NCBI GenBank assembly: GCA_964374095.1
Contig: CAYJXJ010000184.1
Location: forward strand, 1 to 9,149
Origin: CAYJXJ01 sp964374095
Lineage (GTDB): Bacteria; Elusimicrobiota; Elusimicrobia; UBA1565; UBA9628
Direction: 5' to 3'
Length of the DNA stretch: 9,149 bases
Part shown: positions 1 to 7,406 of the stretch, in pieces
Layout of the letters: every line of letters begins with the position of its first letter
How positions within the stretch are numbered: the stretch's first letter is position 1
Notes under the pieces: model-generated
What the model saw: the letters and a program-made list of their open reading frames with translations, nothing else
Told to the model about the DNA's origin: nothing
The model's database searches: none
Translations under genes and position numbers: made by a program

Positions 1-76
1 TCTTGCCGTGGTCCACGTGTCCGATCGTCCCGATGTTGACGTGCGGCTTCTTGCGTTCGAACTTTGGCTTCGACAT
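1..76 (-). CDS. tuf: Elongation factor Tu, N-terminal fragment (cut by window edge)
   Basis: EF-Tu is the GTPase that brings aminoacyl-tRNA to the ribosomal A site. Only the first 25 residues lie in the window. They begin MSKPKFERKK and run through HVNIGTIGHVDHGK, which is the start of the first beta strand and the P-loop (G1 motif GHVDHGKT) at the usual distance from the N-terminus. The start is the ATG at 74-76. Its A is also the last base of the fusA stop codon (TAATG), and an AAGGAG site lies 8 bases upstream inside the end of fusA, so translation is probably coupled to fusA. The position right after fusA is the classical str operon order. Identity is secure despite the short length; whether the genome has a second tuf copy cannot be seen here. 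Confidence 0.95.
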   Translation of the reverse strand, partial: MSKPKFERKKPHVNIGTIGHVDHGK

Positions 77-2178
77 TAAGACTTCTCCTTTCCGCCATCC
101 GCCGAATACTTCTCGATGATGGCCTTGATGATGTTGGCGGGAGCCTGCTCGTAGTGGCTGGGTTCCATGGTGAAATTGGCGCGGCCCTGAGAGATGGAGC
201 GCACGACCGTGGCATAGCCGAACATCTCCGCCAGCGGCACGGTGGATTTGACGAATTTGACATTGGCCCGGTCGCCCATGTCCTGGATCTTCGCGCGCCG
301 GCTATTAAGGTCCCCGATGACATCTCCCATGTACTGCTCCGGCGTCACGACTTCGAACTTCATGATGGGCTCAAGGATGGTCGGACTGGCGTCTTTGCAG
401 CCGGCCTGAAGGGCCATGCTGCCGGCGATCTTGAAGGCCATCTCCGAGGAGTCCACCTCATGGAAGGAGCCGTCAAGCAGCGTCACTTTTATGTCGACGA
501 CCGGAAAGCCCGCCCGAATCCCCCGATCGAGGGCCTCTCGAACGCCCTTCTCCACCGCGGGGATGAACTCCCGCGGGATGCGCCCCTGCTTGATTTCGTT
601 GACGAATTCAAAGCCCTTGCCCATGGGCTGGGGCTCCACCCGGAGAACGCAGTGGCCGTATTGCCCGCGGCCGCCGGTCTGCTTGATGTACTTGCCCTCC
701 CGGGTGATCGCGCGGCAGATAGTTTCCTTGTAAGCCACCTGCGGGTTGCCGACGTTGGCCTGCACGTTGAACTCGCGCTTCATCCGATCGACGATGATTT
801 CAAGGTGCAGCTCTCCCATGCCCGAGATGATGGTCTGCGCGGTCTCGACGTCGGTCTTGACGCGAAACGTCTGGTCCTCTTCCGCCAGGCGCGACATGGC
901 GTTGGCCATCTTTTCTTCGTCGGCTTTGGATTTCGGCTCGATGGCGACCGAGATGACGGGCTCCGGGAAAGTGATCTGCTCGAGCACGATGGGCTCGTCA
1001 TCCGAGCAAAGCGTGACCCCCACCCGGGCGTTTTTGAGGGCCACGGTCGCGGCGATGTCGCCGGCGTAGACTTCCTTGATCTCCTCGCGGGTGTTGGCGT
1101 GCATGCGGAGTATGCGCCCGACGCGCTCGCTGGCCTGGCTGTTGGAGACGAAGACGGTGTCGCCGGCCTTGAGCGTCCCCGAATAGACCCTGAAGAAGGA
1201 GAGCTTGCCCACGAAGGGATCGGTCTGGATTTTAAATAAAAGGGCCGCGAATGGCTGCTTGTCGTCGGCTTGCCGCTGAAGCTCGTTCTCCGACCTGGGC
1301 TCGCGGCCCTTCACCGGGGGGAGGTCCACCGGCGACGGGAGAAAATCGCACACCGCGTCGAGCATGGGCTGCACGCCCTTATTCTTGTAGGAGGATCCGC
1401 AGAGCACCGGAAAAATCTTGGACCGCAGGACTCCGACGCGAAGGATGCGGCGCAAATCCTTGGGGTCGAACTCATGCTGGCCGTTCAGGTACTTCTCCAT
1501 GGCCGAATCGTCGAACTCGACGATCTTCTCCACCATCTTCTCGTGGTATTCGCGGGCTTTATCCTTTAGATCTGGGGGAATATCAACGACATCCCACTTC
1601 GCGCCCAGCTCTTCGCCCTGCCAGACGAGAGCCTTCATCTCGATGAGATCGATGAGGCCCTCATAACCCGCCTCGGCCCCGACGGGGATCTGGATCGGGC
1701 AGGCGTTGGCGCCCAGCATCTTGATGATGGACTGGTACGACATCGTGAAATCGGCTCCCAGCCGGTCCATCTTGTTGATGTAGGCGATGCGCGGGACATG
1801 GTACTTGTCGGCCTGGCGCCAGACCGTTTCGGATTGGGGCTCCACCCCCTGAACCCCGTCGAAGCAGACCACGGCCCCGTCAAGAACCCTGAGGGAGCGC
1901 TCGACCTCGGCGGTGAAATCCACGTGGCCGGGGGTATCGATGATGTTGATTTGGCAGTCGCGCCATTTGCAATAGGTGGCCGCCGCGGTGATGGTGATCC
2001 CGCGCTCGCGCTCCTGGGGCATCCAGTCGGTCGTGGTCGAGCCCTCGTGGACCTCGCCGATCCTATGGATGCGGCCCGTGTAATAGAGGATGCGTTCCGT
2101 TGTGGTGGTCTTGCCCGCGTCGATGTGGGCGATGATCCCGATATTGCGGACCCTCTCCAGCGGGAATTCTCTCGGCAT
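76..2178 (-). CDS. fusA: Elongation factor G (translocation GTPase)
   Basis: EF-G drives tRNA-mRNA translocation on the ribosome by GTP hydrolysis and, with ribosome recycling factor, helps split post-termination ribosomes. At 700 residues it has normal family length. The G domain shows G1 AHIDAGKT (17-24), the switch I segment RGITIT (59-64), DTPGH (81-85, with the GTPase-activating His85) and NKMD (135-138). A G' insert lies at about 160-255, followed by a GSSYKNKG motif near 261. Domain II covers about 305-400. Domain III has GMGELHLE at 453-460. Domain IV carries the RGQYGH element (504-509) and the tip loop HEVDSSEMAF (573-582), and domain V starts near 604. Phe88 and His458, in the fusidic acid pocket, match the usual sensitive-type residues. 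The ATG at 2176-2178 is preceded by GGAG with 8-base spacing. It follows rpsG by 79 bases and overlaps tuf by one base. No domain is missing. Confidence 0.98.
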   Translation of the reverse strand: MPREFPLERVRNIGIIAHIDAGKTTTTERILYYTGRIHRIGEVHEGSTTTDWMPQERERGITITAAATYCKWRDCQINIIDTPGHVDFTAEVERSLRVLDGAVVCFDGVQGVEPQSETVWRQADKYHVPRIAYINKMDRLGADFTMSYQSIIKMLGANACPIQIPVGAEAGYEGLIDLIEMKALVWQGEELGAKWDVVDIPPDLKDKAREYHEKMVEKIVEFDDSAMEKYLNGQHEFDPKDLRRILRVGVLRSKIFPVLCGSSYKNKGVQPMLDAVCDFLPSPVDLPPVKGREPRSENELQRQADDKQPFAALLFKIQTDPFVGKLSFFRVYSGTLKAGDTVFVSNSQASERVGRILRMHANTREEIKEVYAGDIAATVALKNARVGVTLCSDDEPIVLEQITFPEPVISVAIEPKSKADEEKMANAMSRLAEEDQTFRVKTDVETAQTIISGMGELHLEIIVDRMKREFNVQANVGNPQVAYKETICRAITREGKYIKQTGGRGQYGHCVLRVEPQPMGKGFEFVNEIKQGRIPREFIPAVEKGVREALDRGIRAGFPVVDIKVTLLDGSFHEVDSSEMAFKIAGSMALQAGCKDASPTILEPIMKFEVVTPEQYMGDVIGDLNSRRAKIQDMGDRANVKFVKSTVPLAEMFGYATVVRSISQGRANFTMEPSHYEQAPANIIKAIIEKYSADGGKEKS
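85..90 (-). promoter_or_regulatory. Ribosome binding site of tuf inside fusA
   Basis: On the minus strand this reads AAGGAG, a strong match to the anti-Shine-Dalgarno complement, 8 bases before the tuf ATG. It lies within the last codons of fusA, so ribosomes finishing EF-G can restart on tuf. It supports the chosen tuf start. Confidence 0.8.
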
Positions 2179-2186
2179 TATGAGAT

Positions 2187-2190
2187 CTCC
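2187..2190 (-). promoter_or_regulatory. Ribosome binding site of fusA
   Basis: GGAG on the minus strand lies 8 bases before the fusA ATG, within a short palindromic GAGATCTC context. It fixes the start immediately before the conserved PREFPLERVRNIG segment. Confidence 0.65.
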
Positions 2191-2220
2191 GCGGCAAGGT
2201 TGGAATTATCGACGAAGGTA

Positions 2221-2249
2221 AATATTTTCTGATCGCAGACCATAATCAA
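2221..2249 (-). promoter_or_regulatory. Possible internal sigma-70-like promoter ahead of fusA
   Basis: In the 79-base rpsG-fusA gap the minus strand has TTGATT (2244-2249; four of six match TTGACA), a spacer of exactly 17 bases, then AATATT (2221-2226; four of six match TATAAT). The -10-like box ends about 42 bases before the fusA start, leaving room for a short leader. The gap is clearly more AT-rich than the surrounding genes, which fits a promoter but also raises the chance of random matches. A weak internal promoter would allow EF-G and EF-Tu to be made at higher levels than S12 and S7. This rests on motif inspection only. Confidence 0.3.
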
Positions 2250-2257
2250 TTTCCCGC

Positions 2258-2755
2258 CTACCACCTGTAATGCGCGAAGGCCCGGTTGGCCTCCGCCATC
2301 TTGTGGGTATCCTCGCGCTTCTTGTAGGCCGCGCCCTCTTTGCGGTGGGCGGCGAGAAGCTCATCGGCCAGACGCTCCGCCATCGGCCGGCCCGACTTAG
2401 CCCGGGCCGCGTCGATGATCCAGCGCAGCGCCAGCGTTGAGGACCGCATCTGGCCGCGTTCCACGCTCTCGGCCACCTCGATGGGAACCTGGTAGGTCGC
2501 CCCGCCGACGCGGCGGGCCTTGACCTCAAGCAGGGGCCGGACGTTTTCAATGGCCTTGGTCAGGACGGCGAGGGGATCCTCGCCCGTCTTTTCCTTCATG
2601 ATGTCCATGGCGCCGTAGACCACGGATTGGGCGGCGTTCCTCTTGCCCTGATAATTGAGTTTGTTGATGAGTCGAGACACCAGCATCGAACTATAGCGAA
2701 AATCGGCCGTCGGCAGGTCCCGCTTCTCTCTCGGTCTTAAGCCCCGTCGTGGCAT
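2258..2755 (-). CDS. rpsG: 30S ribosomal protein S7
   Basis: S7 binds the 3' major domain of 16S rRNA, nucleates assembly of the 30S head and lines the E site. The family signature is clear: MPRRG at the start, NVRPLLEVKARRVGGATYQV (71-90) leading into the RNA-binding beta hairpin, MAERLADELL (125-134), and the C-terminal KKREDTHKMAEANRAFAHYRW region, with HYRW as the last residues. At 165 residues it is longer than the common 156. Compared from memory with E. coli and Thermus-type S7, about three extra residues lie near the N-terminus. About six more (AESVERGQMRSST in place of a seven-residue RPxRRxA segment) lie where the hairpin meets the next helix, residues 95-107. The ATG has an excellent AGGGAGG site 10 bases upstream. 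It lies 22 bases after rpsL, a gap much too short for the long S7 repressor target known between these genes in E. coli. There is no sign of a frameshift. Confidence 0.97.
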   Translation of the reverse strand: MPRRGLRPREKRDLPTADFRYSSMLVSRLINKLNYQGKRNAAQSVVYGAMDIMKEKTGEDPLAVLTKAIENVRPLLEVKARRVGGATYQVPIEVAESVERGQMRSSTLALRWIIDAARAKSGRPMAERLADELLAAHRKEGAAYKKREDTHKMAEANRAFAHYRW

Positions 2756-2765
2756 GTCTAAAAAT

Positions 2766-2772
2766 CCTCCCT
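2766..2772 (-). promoter_or_regulatory. Ribosome binding site of rpsG
   Basis: AGGGAGG on the minus strand lies wholly in the 22-base gap between the rpsL stop and the rpsG ATG, 10 bases before the start. It is the strongest-looking Shine-Dalgarno sequence in the window and supports the start giving the canonical MPRR N-terminus. Confidence 0.8.
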
Positions 2773-2777
2773 ATGGC

Positions 2778-3167
2778 CTACGCTTTAGCCGCGGCTTCCT
2801 TCGGCCGCTTGGCGCCGTAGAGCGAGCGCCCCTGGCGCCGTCCTTCCACCCCGGCGGTATCGAGGACCCCGCGGATGATATGGTAGCGCACGCCCGGCAA
2901 GTCCTTCACCCGGCCGCCCCGAATCAGGACGATCGAATGCTCCTGCAGGTTGTGGCCCACCCCCGGGATATAGGCCGTGACCTCCGTGCCGGTCGTGAGC
3001 TTGACGCGGGCGATCTTGCGCAAGGCGGAGTTCGGCTTCTTGGGGGTGGTCGTCGAGACCCGGGTACAGACCCCCCGCCGCTGCGGACAATTGACGAGCG
3101 CCGGAGCCTTGGAGCGGCTGGTGATCTTGAGCCGGCCGAAACGAATAAGCTGATTGATCGTGGGCAT
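2778..3167 (-). CDS. rpsL: 30S ribosomal protein S12
   Basis: S12 sits at the decoding centre of the 30S subunit and controls tRNA selection accuracy. The 129 residues align through their length with bacterial S12: MPTINQLIR at the start, CPQRRGVCTRV (27-37), TPKKPNSALRK (41-51), PGVGHNLQEHS (68-78), the loop GGRVKDLPGVRYH (84-96), and a basic tail ending RPKEAAAKA. Lys43 and Lys88, the classical streptomycin-resistance positions, are both wild type, and Asp89 (the residue methylthiolated by RimO where that enzyme is present) is kept. The ATG lies six bases after the rpoC stop. Its likely Shine-Dalgarno sequence is inside the last rpoC codons, so it is probably translated in step with rpoC. 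The only difference from E. coli is a slightly longer Ala/Lys tail. Confidence 0.98.
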   Translation of the reverse strand: MPTINQLIRFGRLKITSRSKAPALVNCPQRRGVCTRVSTTTPKKPNSALRKIARVKLTTGTEVTAYIPGVGHNLQEHSIVLIRGGRVKDLPGVRYHIIRGVLDTAGVEGRRQGRSLYGAKRPKEAAAKA

Positions 3168-3173
3168 CGCGGA

Positions 3174-6100
3174 CTATTTGCCTCCCGAGGCTATCGATTG
3201 GGCCAGTTCTTCGAGCTTCTCCCGGGGCTGCAAACCCGTCCCGGCTGGAATCATATGGCCTATAATGACGTTTTCCTTAAGACCCTGCAGATAGTCGATT
3301 TTCGAAGTGGTGGCGGCGTCGGTCAGAACCCGGGTCGTTTCTTGGAAGCTCGCCGCCGACACGAAGGAACTCGACGCCAGGGACGCCTTGGTGATGCCGA
3401 GCAGCACCGGCGAAGCCTGGGCCTCCTTTCCCCCCTTCTCTTTGATCGCCGCGTTCTGGTCGGCGAACTCGAAACGGCTGACGATCTCGCCCTTGAGGAA
3501 CTCGGTGTCGCCGGAATTGTCGATCCGGACGTTTTCCAGGCACTGGCGCACGATGCATTCGATATGGCGATCCGAGATCGTGACCCCCTGCAGACGGTAG
3601 ACTTCCTGAATGGCGTTGACCAGGAACTCCTGGACTTCCTTGACCCCTTTGACGCGCAGGATATCATGGGGATTGATGGAGCCGCCCGTGATCGGCTCGC
3701 CCACGCCCACCCGATCGCCTTCGTAGACCATCAGGTGCTTGCCCTGCGGGATGGCGTATTCGCGCACCAGGTCGGTCTCCTCGTTGCGCACGGAAACCTG
3801 CACCAACCCCTTGGCCCCGACACCCAGGCTCACCACGCCGTCGATCTCGGAGATGATCGCCGAGTTCTTCGGTTGGCGGGCCTCAAACAGCTCGGAGACC
3901 CTGGGGAGCCCCCCCGTGATGTCCTTGGACTTGGTGACCTCTTGCGGCCTCTTGGCCAGAACGTCGCCGGGCTTGAGTTCTTGCCCGCCCTCCACGAGCA
4001 GGATGGTGTCGGTCGGCAGCGGGGAGGTGGACAAATCTTTTCCATTGCGCTCGATGACCACGCACGGATTGAGGCGCCGAGACGACCCTTCCTTCTCCAT
4101 GCGGCGGGCTTCTTGCTCGATGATGCGCCGCTCGATGATGCCCGTGATCTTGTTGCGCTCCTCGTGAAGCGTGACGCCCTCCCGCACATCAACAAGCCGA
4201 ACGGTTCCCTCGTGCTCGGCGAGAATGGGCATGGTGTAGGGGTCCCACTCCGCCAAGGGCTCGGCGTGGCGGGCATCGGTCGCCGGCGCCACCTTCGCGC
4301 CGTCGGCCACCTTGAGGCGGCAGCCGTAGGGGACGCGGAACTCTTCGCTGGCGGCCTTATCCGAGACGACGAGCGCCCCGGTCCGAGACACGCAGACGGT
4401 CTGTCCATGCCGGTTCTTCAGGGTCCTGATGTTGCGGAAGCTCACGGTCCCGCCCGTGAGGGCCACGACATGGGAGCGCTTCGTCACGAGCGAGGCCGCG
4501 CCTCCGATGTGGAAGGTCCGCAAGGTCAACTGCGTGCCGGGCTCGCCGATCGACTGGGCCGCGATGATGCCCACCGCCTCTCCGATCTCGACCATCCGGC
4601 CCGACGCGTTGTTCATGCCGTAGCAGTGGGCGCAAACGCCCTGGCGCGCCTCGCACGTCAGCACCGAGCGCGCCCGCACGGCGTCCACGCCCGACCGCTT
4701 GACCCGCTCGACCACCTCGGCCGTAACGAGCTCGCCTCCCTTGGCGATCACGGCCTCCACCGGCTTGCCCTTGGCGTCGAGGACGGTCGCCGCCACGTCA
4801 TCCAGGAGGACGCGGCCCAGCACCCGCTCTTCCAGGGGCTCGATGACCTCCTCTCCCGAGGACAGGTTGGCCAACTGGATTCCGTTGATCGTCCCGCAGT
4901 TCTCTTCGGTGATCACGACGTCATGGGCGACGTCGATCAGCCGCCGGGTCAGGTAGCCGGCGTCGGCGGTCTTCAAGGCCGTGTCGGCCAGCCCCTTGCG
5001 TCCGCCGTGAGTCGAAATGAAATATTCGAGGACGGTGAGACCCTCGCGGAAATTCGAGATGATGGGCTGCTCGATGATTTCCCCGACGCCGCCGGTAAGC
5101 TTCTTCTGGGGGCGCGCCATGAGCCCCCGCATCCCGGCGAGCTGGCTGACCTGCTGGCGGCTGCCGCGGGCCCCGGAATTGGCCATGAGGAAGATCGAAT
5201 TAAACCGCGGCCGCCCCGCCTCGTATTTCTCGAACTCCTCCTTCTTCATCTCATCGAACATGACGTCGGCGACGCGGTTCGTCACATGGGTCCATATGTC
5301 GATGATCTTGTTGTAGCGCTCATTCTCGGTGATAAGGCCCGTCTTGCTTTGGGACTCGATCTCCTTGACCTTTTTGCGAGCGTTGGCGATGACCTCGCGC
5401 TTGATGGTCGGGATATGCATGTCGCTGATGGAAATCGACAGCCCCGCCAGGGTCGCGAAATGATAGCCCGTGCCCTTAAGATCGTCGAGCAGGAGCACGG
5501 TCCGGTAGTTGCCCAAATTCTTATAGCAGCGGTCCACCAGGAGCGAAAGCTGCTTCTTGCCCATCTCCTGATTGATGAATCGAAGCTCGGACGGCAGCAT
5601 CTCATTAAAGAGAACGCGGCCCACGGTCGTCCAATCCTTCCAATCCGCCGGCTTAACCGCCGACTTCCCGCCCCGGCCCTCGCCGACATCGTTGACGCCG
5701 CGAACCTTCACCCTCGCGTGGAGATCGACCTTCCGATTCTGATAGGCGGTCATCGCCTCCGCGATGTCGGAAAAGACCATCCCCTCACCGCGCTCCCCCA
5801 CCTTATACTTGGTGAGGTAATGCAGCCCGAGGACCATATCGTGGGAAGGCGCGGCGATGGGCTTGCCCGACGCGGGCGACATGATGTTGTTGGAGGCCAT
5901 CATGAGCATGCGCGCCTCGAGTTGGGCCTCCTGGGACAGCGGGACATGGACGGCCATCTGATCGCCGTCGAAATCGGCGTTGAAGGCCGCGCACGTCAGG
6001 GGATGCAGCTGGATGGATTTTCCCTCAATGAGGATCGGTTCGAAAGCCTGTATGCCCAAGCGGTGCAGCGTGGGCGCGCGGTTGAGCAGCACCGGGTGCT

Positions 6101-7400
6101 TGCGCGTCACGAATTCAAGGATGTCCCAAATCTGGGCGCTGGCTTTGTCGAACATGCGCTTGGCCGCCTTCAACGTGAGACCCTCCATCTTCATGAGCTC
6201 CCGAACGATGAAGGGCTTGAAGAGCTCAAGCGCCATCTCCTTAGGAAGCCCGCACTGGTTGAGTTTTAGGTTGGGGCCGACGACGATGACGGAGCGTCCC
6301 GAATAATCCACGCGCTTTCCCAGCAGATTTTGGCGGAACCGCCCCTGCTTGCCCTTGAGAATGTCGGACAAGGACTTGAGGGGACGGCTTCCCGCGCCCA
6401 CCACCACCCGGCCCCGGGCGCCGTTCTCAAACAACGCGTCGCACGCCTCCTGGAGCAGGCGTTTCTCGTTGAAAATCATGACTTCCGGCGCGCGCAGGGC
6501 CTCGATATGCTTGAGGCGGTTGTTGCGGTTGATGATGCGCCGATAGAGGTCGTTTAAGTCGGAGGTCGCGAAGCGCCCGCCCTCCAAGGGAACGAGGGGC
6601 CGGAGCTCCGGCGGGATGACCGGAAGGGTGGTCGTCACCATCCACTCGGGCTTGTTCCCGGACTCAACGAACCCCTGCAGTATGCGCAGGCGCCGAATGA
6701 GCCGCAGGCGCTCGGTCTCCGAGGTCACGCCGGCAACCTCTTCGCTCAAGCTCGCCACCTCTTCATCGGGCTTGACCTTGGCGAGCAGGGCCTGCACCGC
6801 GCCGGCGCCGATGCCGACCTTGAGCTTGGACTTGAATTCCGCCTTGGCCTTTCGGACCTCCTCCTCCGAGATCAGATCGCGGCACTTGTAGACCGCCCTC
6901 CCCGAGGAGTCCACGAGGTCATCAAGGACCACGTACATCGCGTAGTAGGCCACGCGCTCGAGATCGGCCGTCTTCATGTCAAGGACGATCCCCATCCTTG
7001 AGGGCGTCTTCTTTAGAAACCAAACATGGGCGATGGGCACGGCCAGCTCGATGTGCCCCATGTGCTCCCGGCGGACCTTGGACTCCGTCACCTCCACGCC
7101 GCAGCGGTCGCAGACGATGCCCTTGAACTTGATCCAGCGGTACTTGCCGCAGGCGCATTCAAAATCCCGGACCGGACCGAAAATTCGCTCGCAGAACAAC
7201 CCGTCACGCTCCGGCTTCAACGTGCGGTAGTTGATGGTCTCGGGCTTCTTCACCTCGCCGTAGGACCACGAGAGGATTTGCTCCGGGCTTGCCAAGGAAA
7301 TGCGGATGGCGTCGAAATCGTAAAAATCGAGCTCGTCGCCCTTCTTCTTTTTCTTGCCACCCAGGGAGAGCTTCTTCTCGGCCGTAGCGATGTATGCCAT
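3174..7400 (-). CDS. rpoC: DNA-directed RNA polymerase subunit beta'
   Basis: Beta' carries the catalytic magnesium site of RNA polymerase and much of the clamp. The 1408 residues are complete. In order: a Lys-rich N-terminus (KKKKK at 16-20) before the conserved DFDAIRI; the first zinc site with Cys82, 84, 97 and 100; clamp helices and rudder around 264-300 (NRNNRLKHI, 292-300); the active-site motif NADFDGDQMAVH (474-485; Asp476, 478, 480); the GARGSRQQ segment (743-750); the bridge helix around 788-825; the second zinc site Cys835, 916, 923 and 926; and the trigger loop around 941-967 with His964. About 190 residues (969-1159) resembling the E. coli SI3 module follow, including the matching WDPYTMPI, and then TKASLASSSFVSAASFQETTRVL near the C-terminus in shorter conserved pieces. 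The trigger loop has Leu960 where E. coli has Met932. The ATG has AGAGGA six bases upstream. It lies 62 bases after rpoB and six bases before rpsL. Confidence 0.98.
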   Translation of the reverse strand: MAYIATAEKKLSLGGKKKKKGDELDFYDFDAIRISLASPEQILSWSYGEVKKPETINYRTLKPERDGLFCERIFGPVRDFECACGKYRWIKFKGIVCDRCGVEVTESKVRREHMGHIELAVPIAHVWFLKKTPSRMGIVLDMKTADLERVAYYAMYVVLDDLVDSSGRAVYKCRDLISEEEVRKAKAEFKSKLKVGIGAGAVQALLAKVKPDEEVASLSEEVAGVTSETERLRLIRRLRILQGFVESGNKPEWMVTTTLPVIPPELRPLVPLEGGRFATSDLNDLYRRIINRNNRLKHIEALRAPEVMIFNEKRLLQEACDALFENGARGRVVVGAGSRPLKSLSDILKGKQGRFRQNLLGKRVDYSGRSVIVVGPNLKLNQCGLPKEMALELFKPFIVRELMKMEGLTLKAAKRMFDKASAQIWDILEFVTRKHPVLLNRAPTLHRLGIQAFEPILIEGKSIQLHPLTCAAFNADFDGDQMAVHVPLSQEAQLEARMLMMASNNIMSPASGKPIAAPSHDMVLGLHYLTKYKVGERGEGMVFSDIAEAMTAYQNRKVDLHARVKVRGVNDVGEGRGGKSAVKPADWKDWTTVGRVLFNEMLPSELRFINQEMGKKQLSLLVDRCYKNLGNYRTVLLLDDLKGTGYHFATLAGLSISISDMHIPTIKREVIANARKKVKEIESQSKTGLITENERYNKIIDIWTHVTNRVADVMFDEMKKEEFEKYEAGRPRFNSIFLMANSGARGSRQQVSQLAGMRGLMARPQKKLTGGVGEIIEQPIISNFREGLTVLEYFISTHGGRKGLADTALKTADAGYLTRRLIDVAHDVVITEENCGTINGIQLANLSSGEEVIEPLEERVLGRVLLDDVAATVLDAKGKPVEAVIAKGGELVTAEVVERVKRSGVDAVRARSVLTCEARQGVCAHCYGMNNASGRMVEIGEAVGIIAAQSIGEPGTQLTLRTFHIGGAASLVTKRSHVVALTGGTVSFRNIRTLKNRHGQTVCVSRTGALVVSDKAASEEFRVPYGCRLKVADGAKVAPATDARHAEPLAEWDPYTMPILAEHEGTVRLVDVREGVTLHEERNKITGIIERRIIEQEARRMEKEGSSRRLNPCVVIERNGKDLSTSPLPTDTILLVEGGQELKPGDVLAKRPQEVTKSKDITGGLPRVSELFEARQPKNSAIISEIDGVVSLGVGAKGLVQVSVRNEETDLVREYAIPQGKHLMVYEGDRVGVGEPITGGSINPHDILRVKGVKEVQEFLVNAIQEVYRLQGVTISDRHIECIVRQCLENVRIDNSGDTEFLKGEIVSRFEFADQNAAIKEKGGKEAQASPVLLGITKASLASSSFVSAASFQETTRVLTDAATTSKIDYLQGLKENVIIGHMIPAGTGLQPREKLEELAQSIASGGK
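3181..3186 (-). promoter_or_regulatory. Ribosome binding site of rpsL inside rpoC
   Basis: GGGAGG on the minus strand overlaps the Ser-Gly-Gly codons at the very end of rpoC. The spacing to the rpsL ATG is 13 bases, longer than usual, so initiation may depend partly on ribosomes terminating at rpoC six bases before the start. No better match lies closer. Confidence 0.55.
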
Positions 7401-7406
7401 GCTTTT

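Noticed and set aside
64..1239. 391-residue plus-strand reading frame opposite fusA
   Set aside because: It is codon-aligned antisense to a clearly functional EF-G, its composition looks like reverse-complement coding sequence, and it ends opposite a TTA codon of fusA.
2179..2257. Riboswitch, terminator or small gene in the rpsG-fusA gap
   Set aside because: I could find no stable stem with a U-tract and no open frame with a start and ribosome binding site; only the weak promoter-like boxes and the fusA ribosome binding site are visible.
2754..6269. 1171-residue plus-strand reading frame opposite rpsL and rpoC
   Set aside because: It lies wholly antisense to conserved genes, has no recognisable family, and its openness follows from missing TTA/CTA/TCA codons on the real coding strand.
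7341..7355. A-rich run in rpoC considered as a programmed frameshift site
   Set aside because: The canonical in-frame A AAA AAG heptamer is not formed because the base before AAA is G, and the zero frame alone gives a full canonical beta'.
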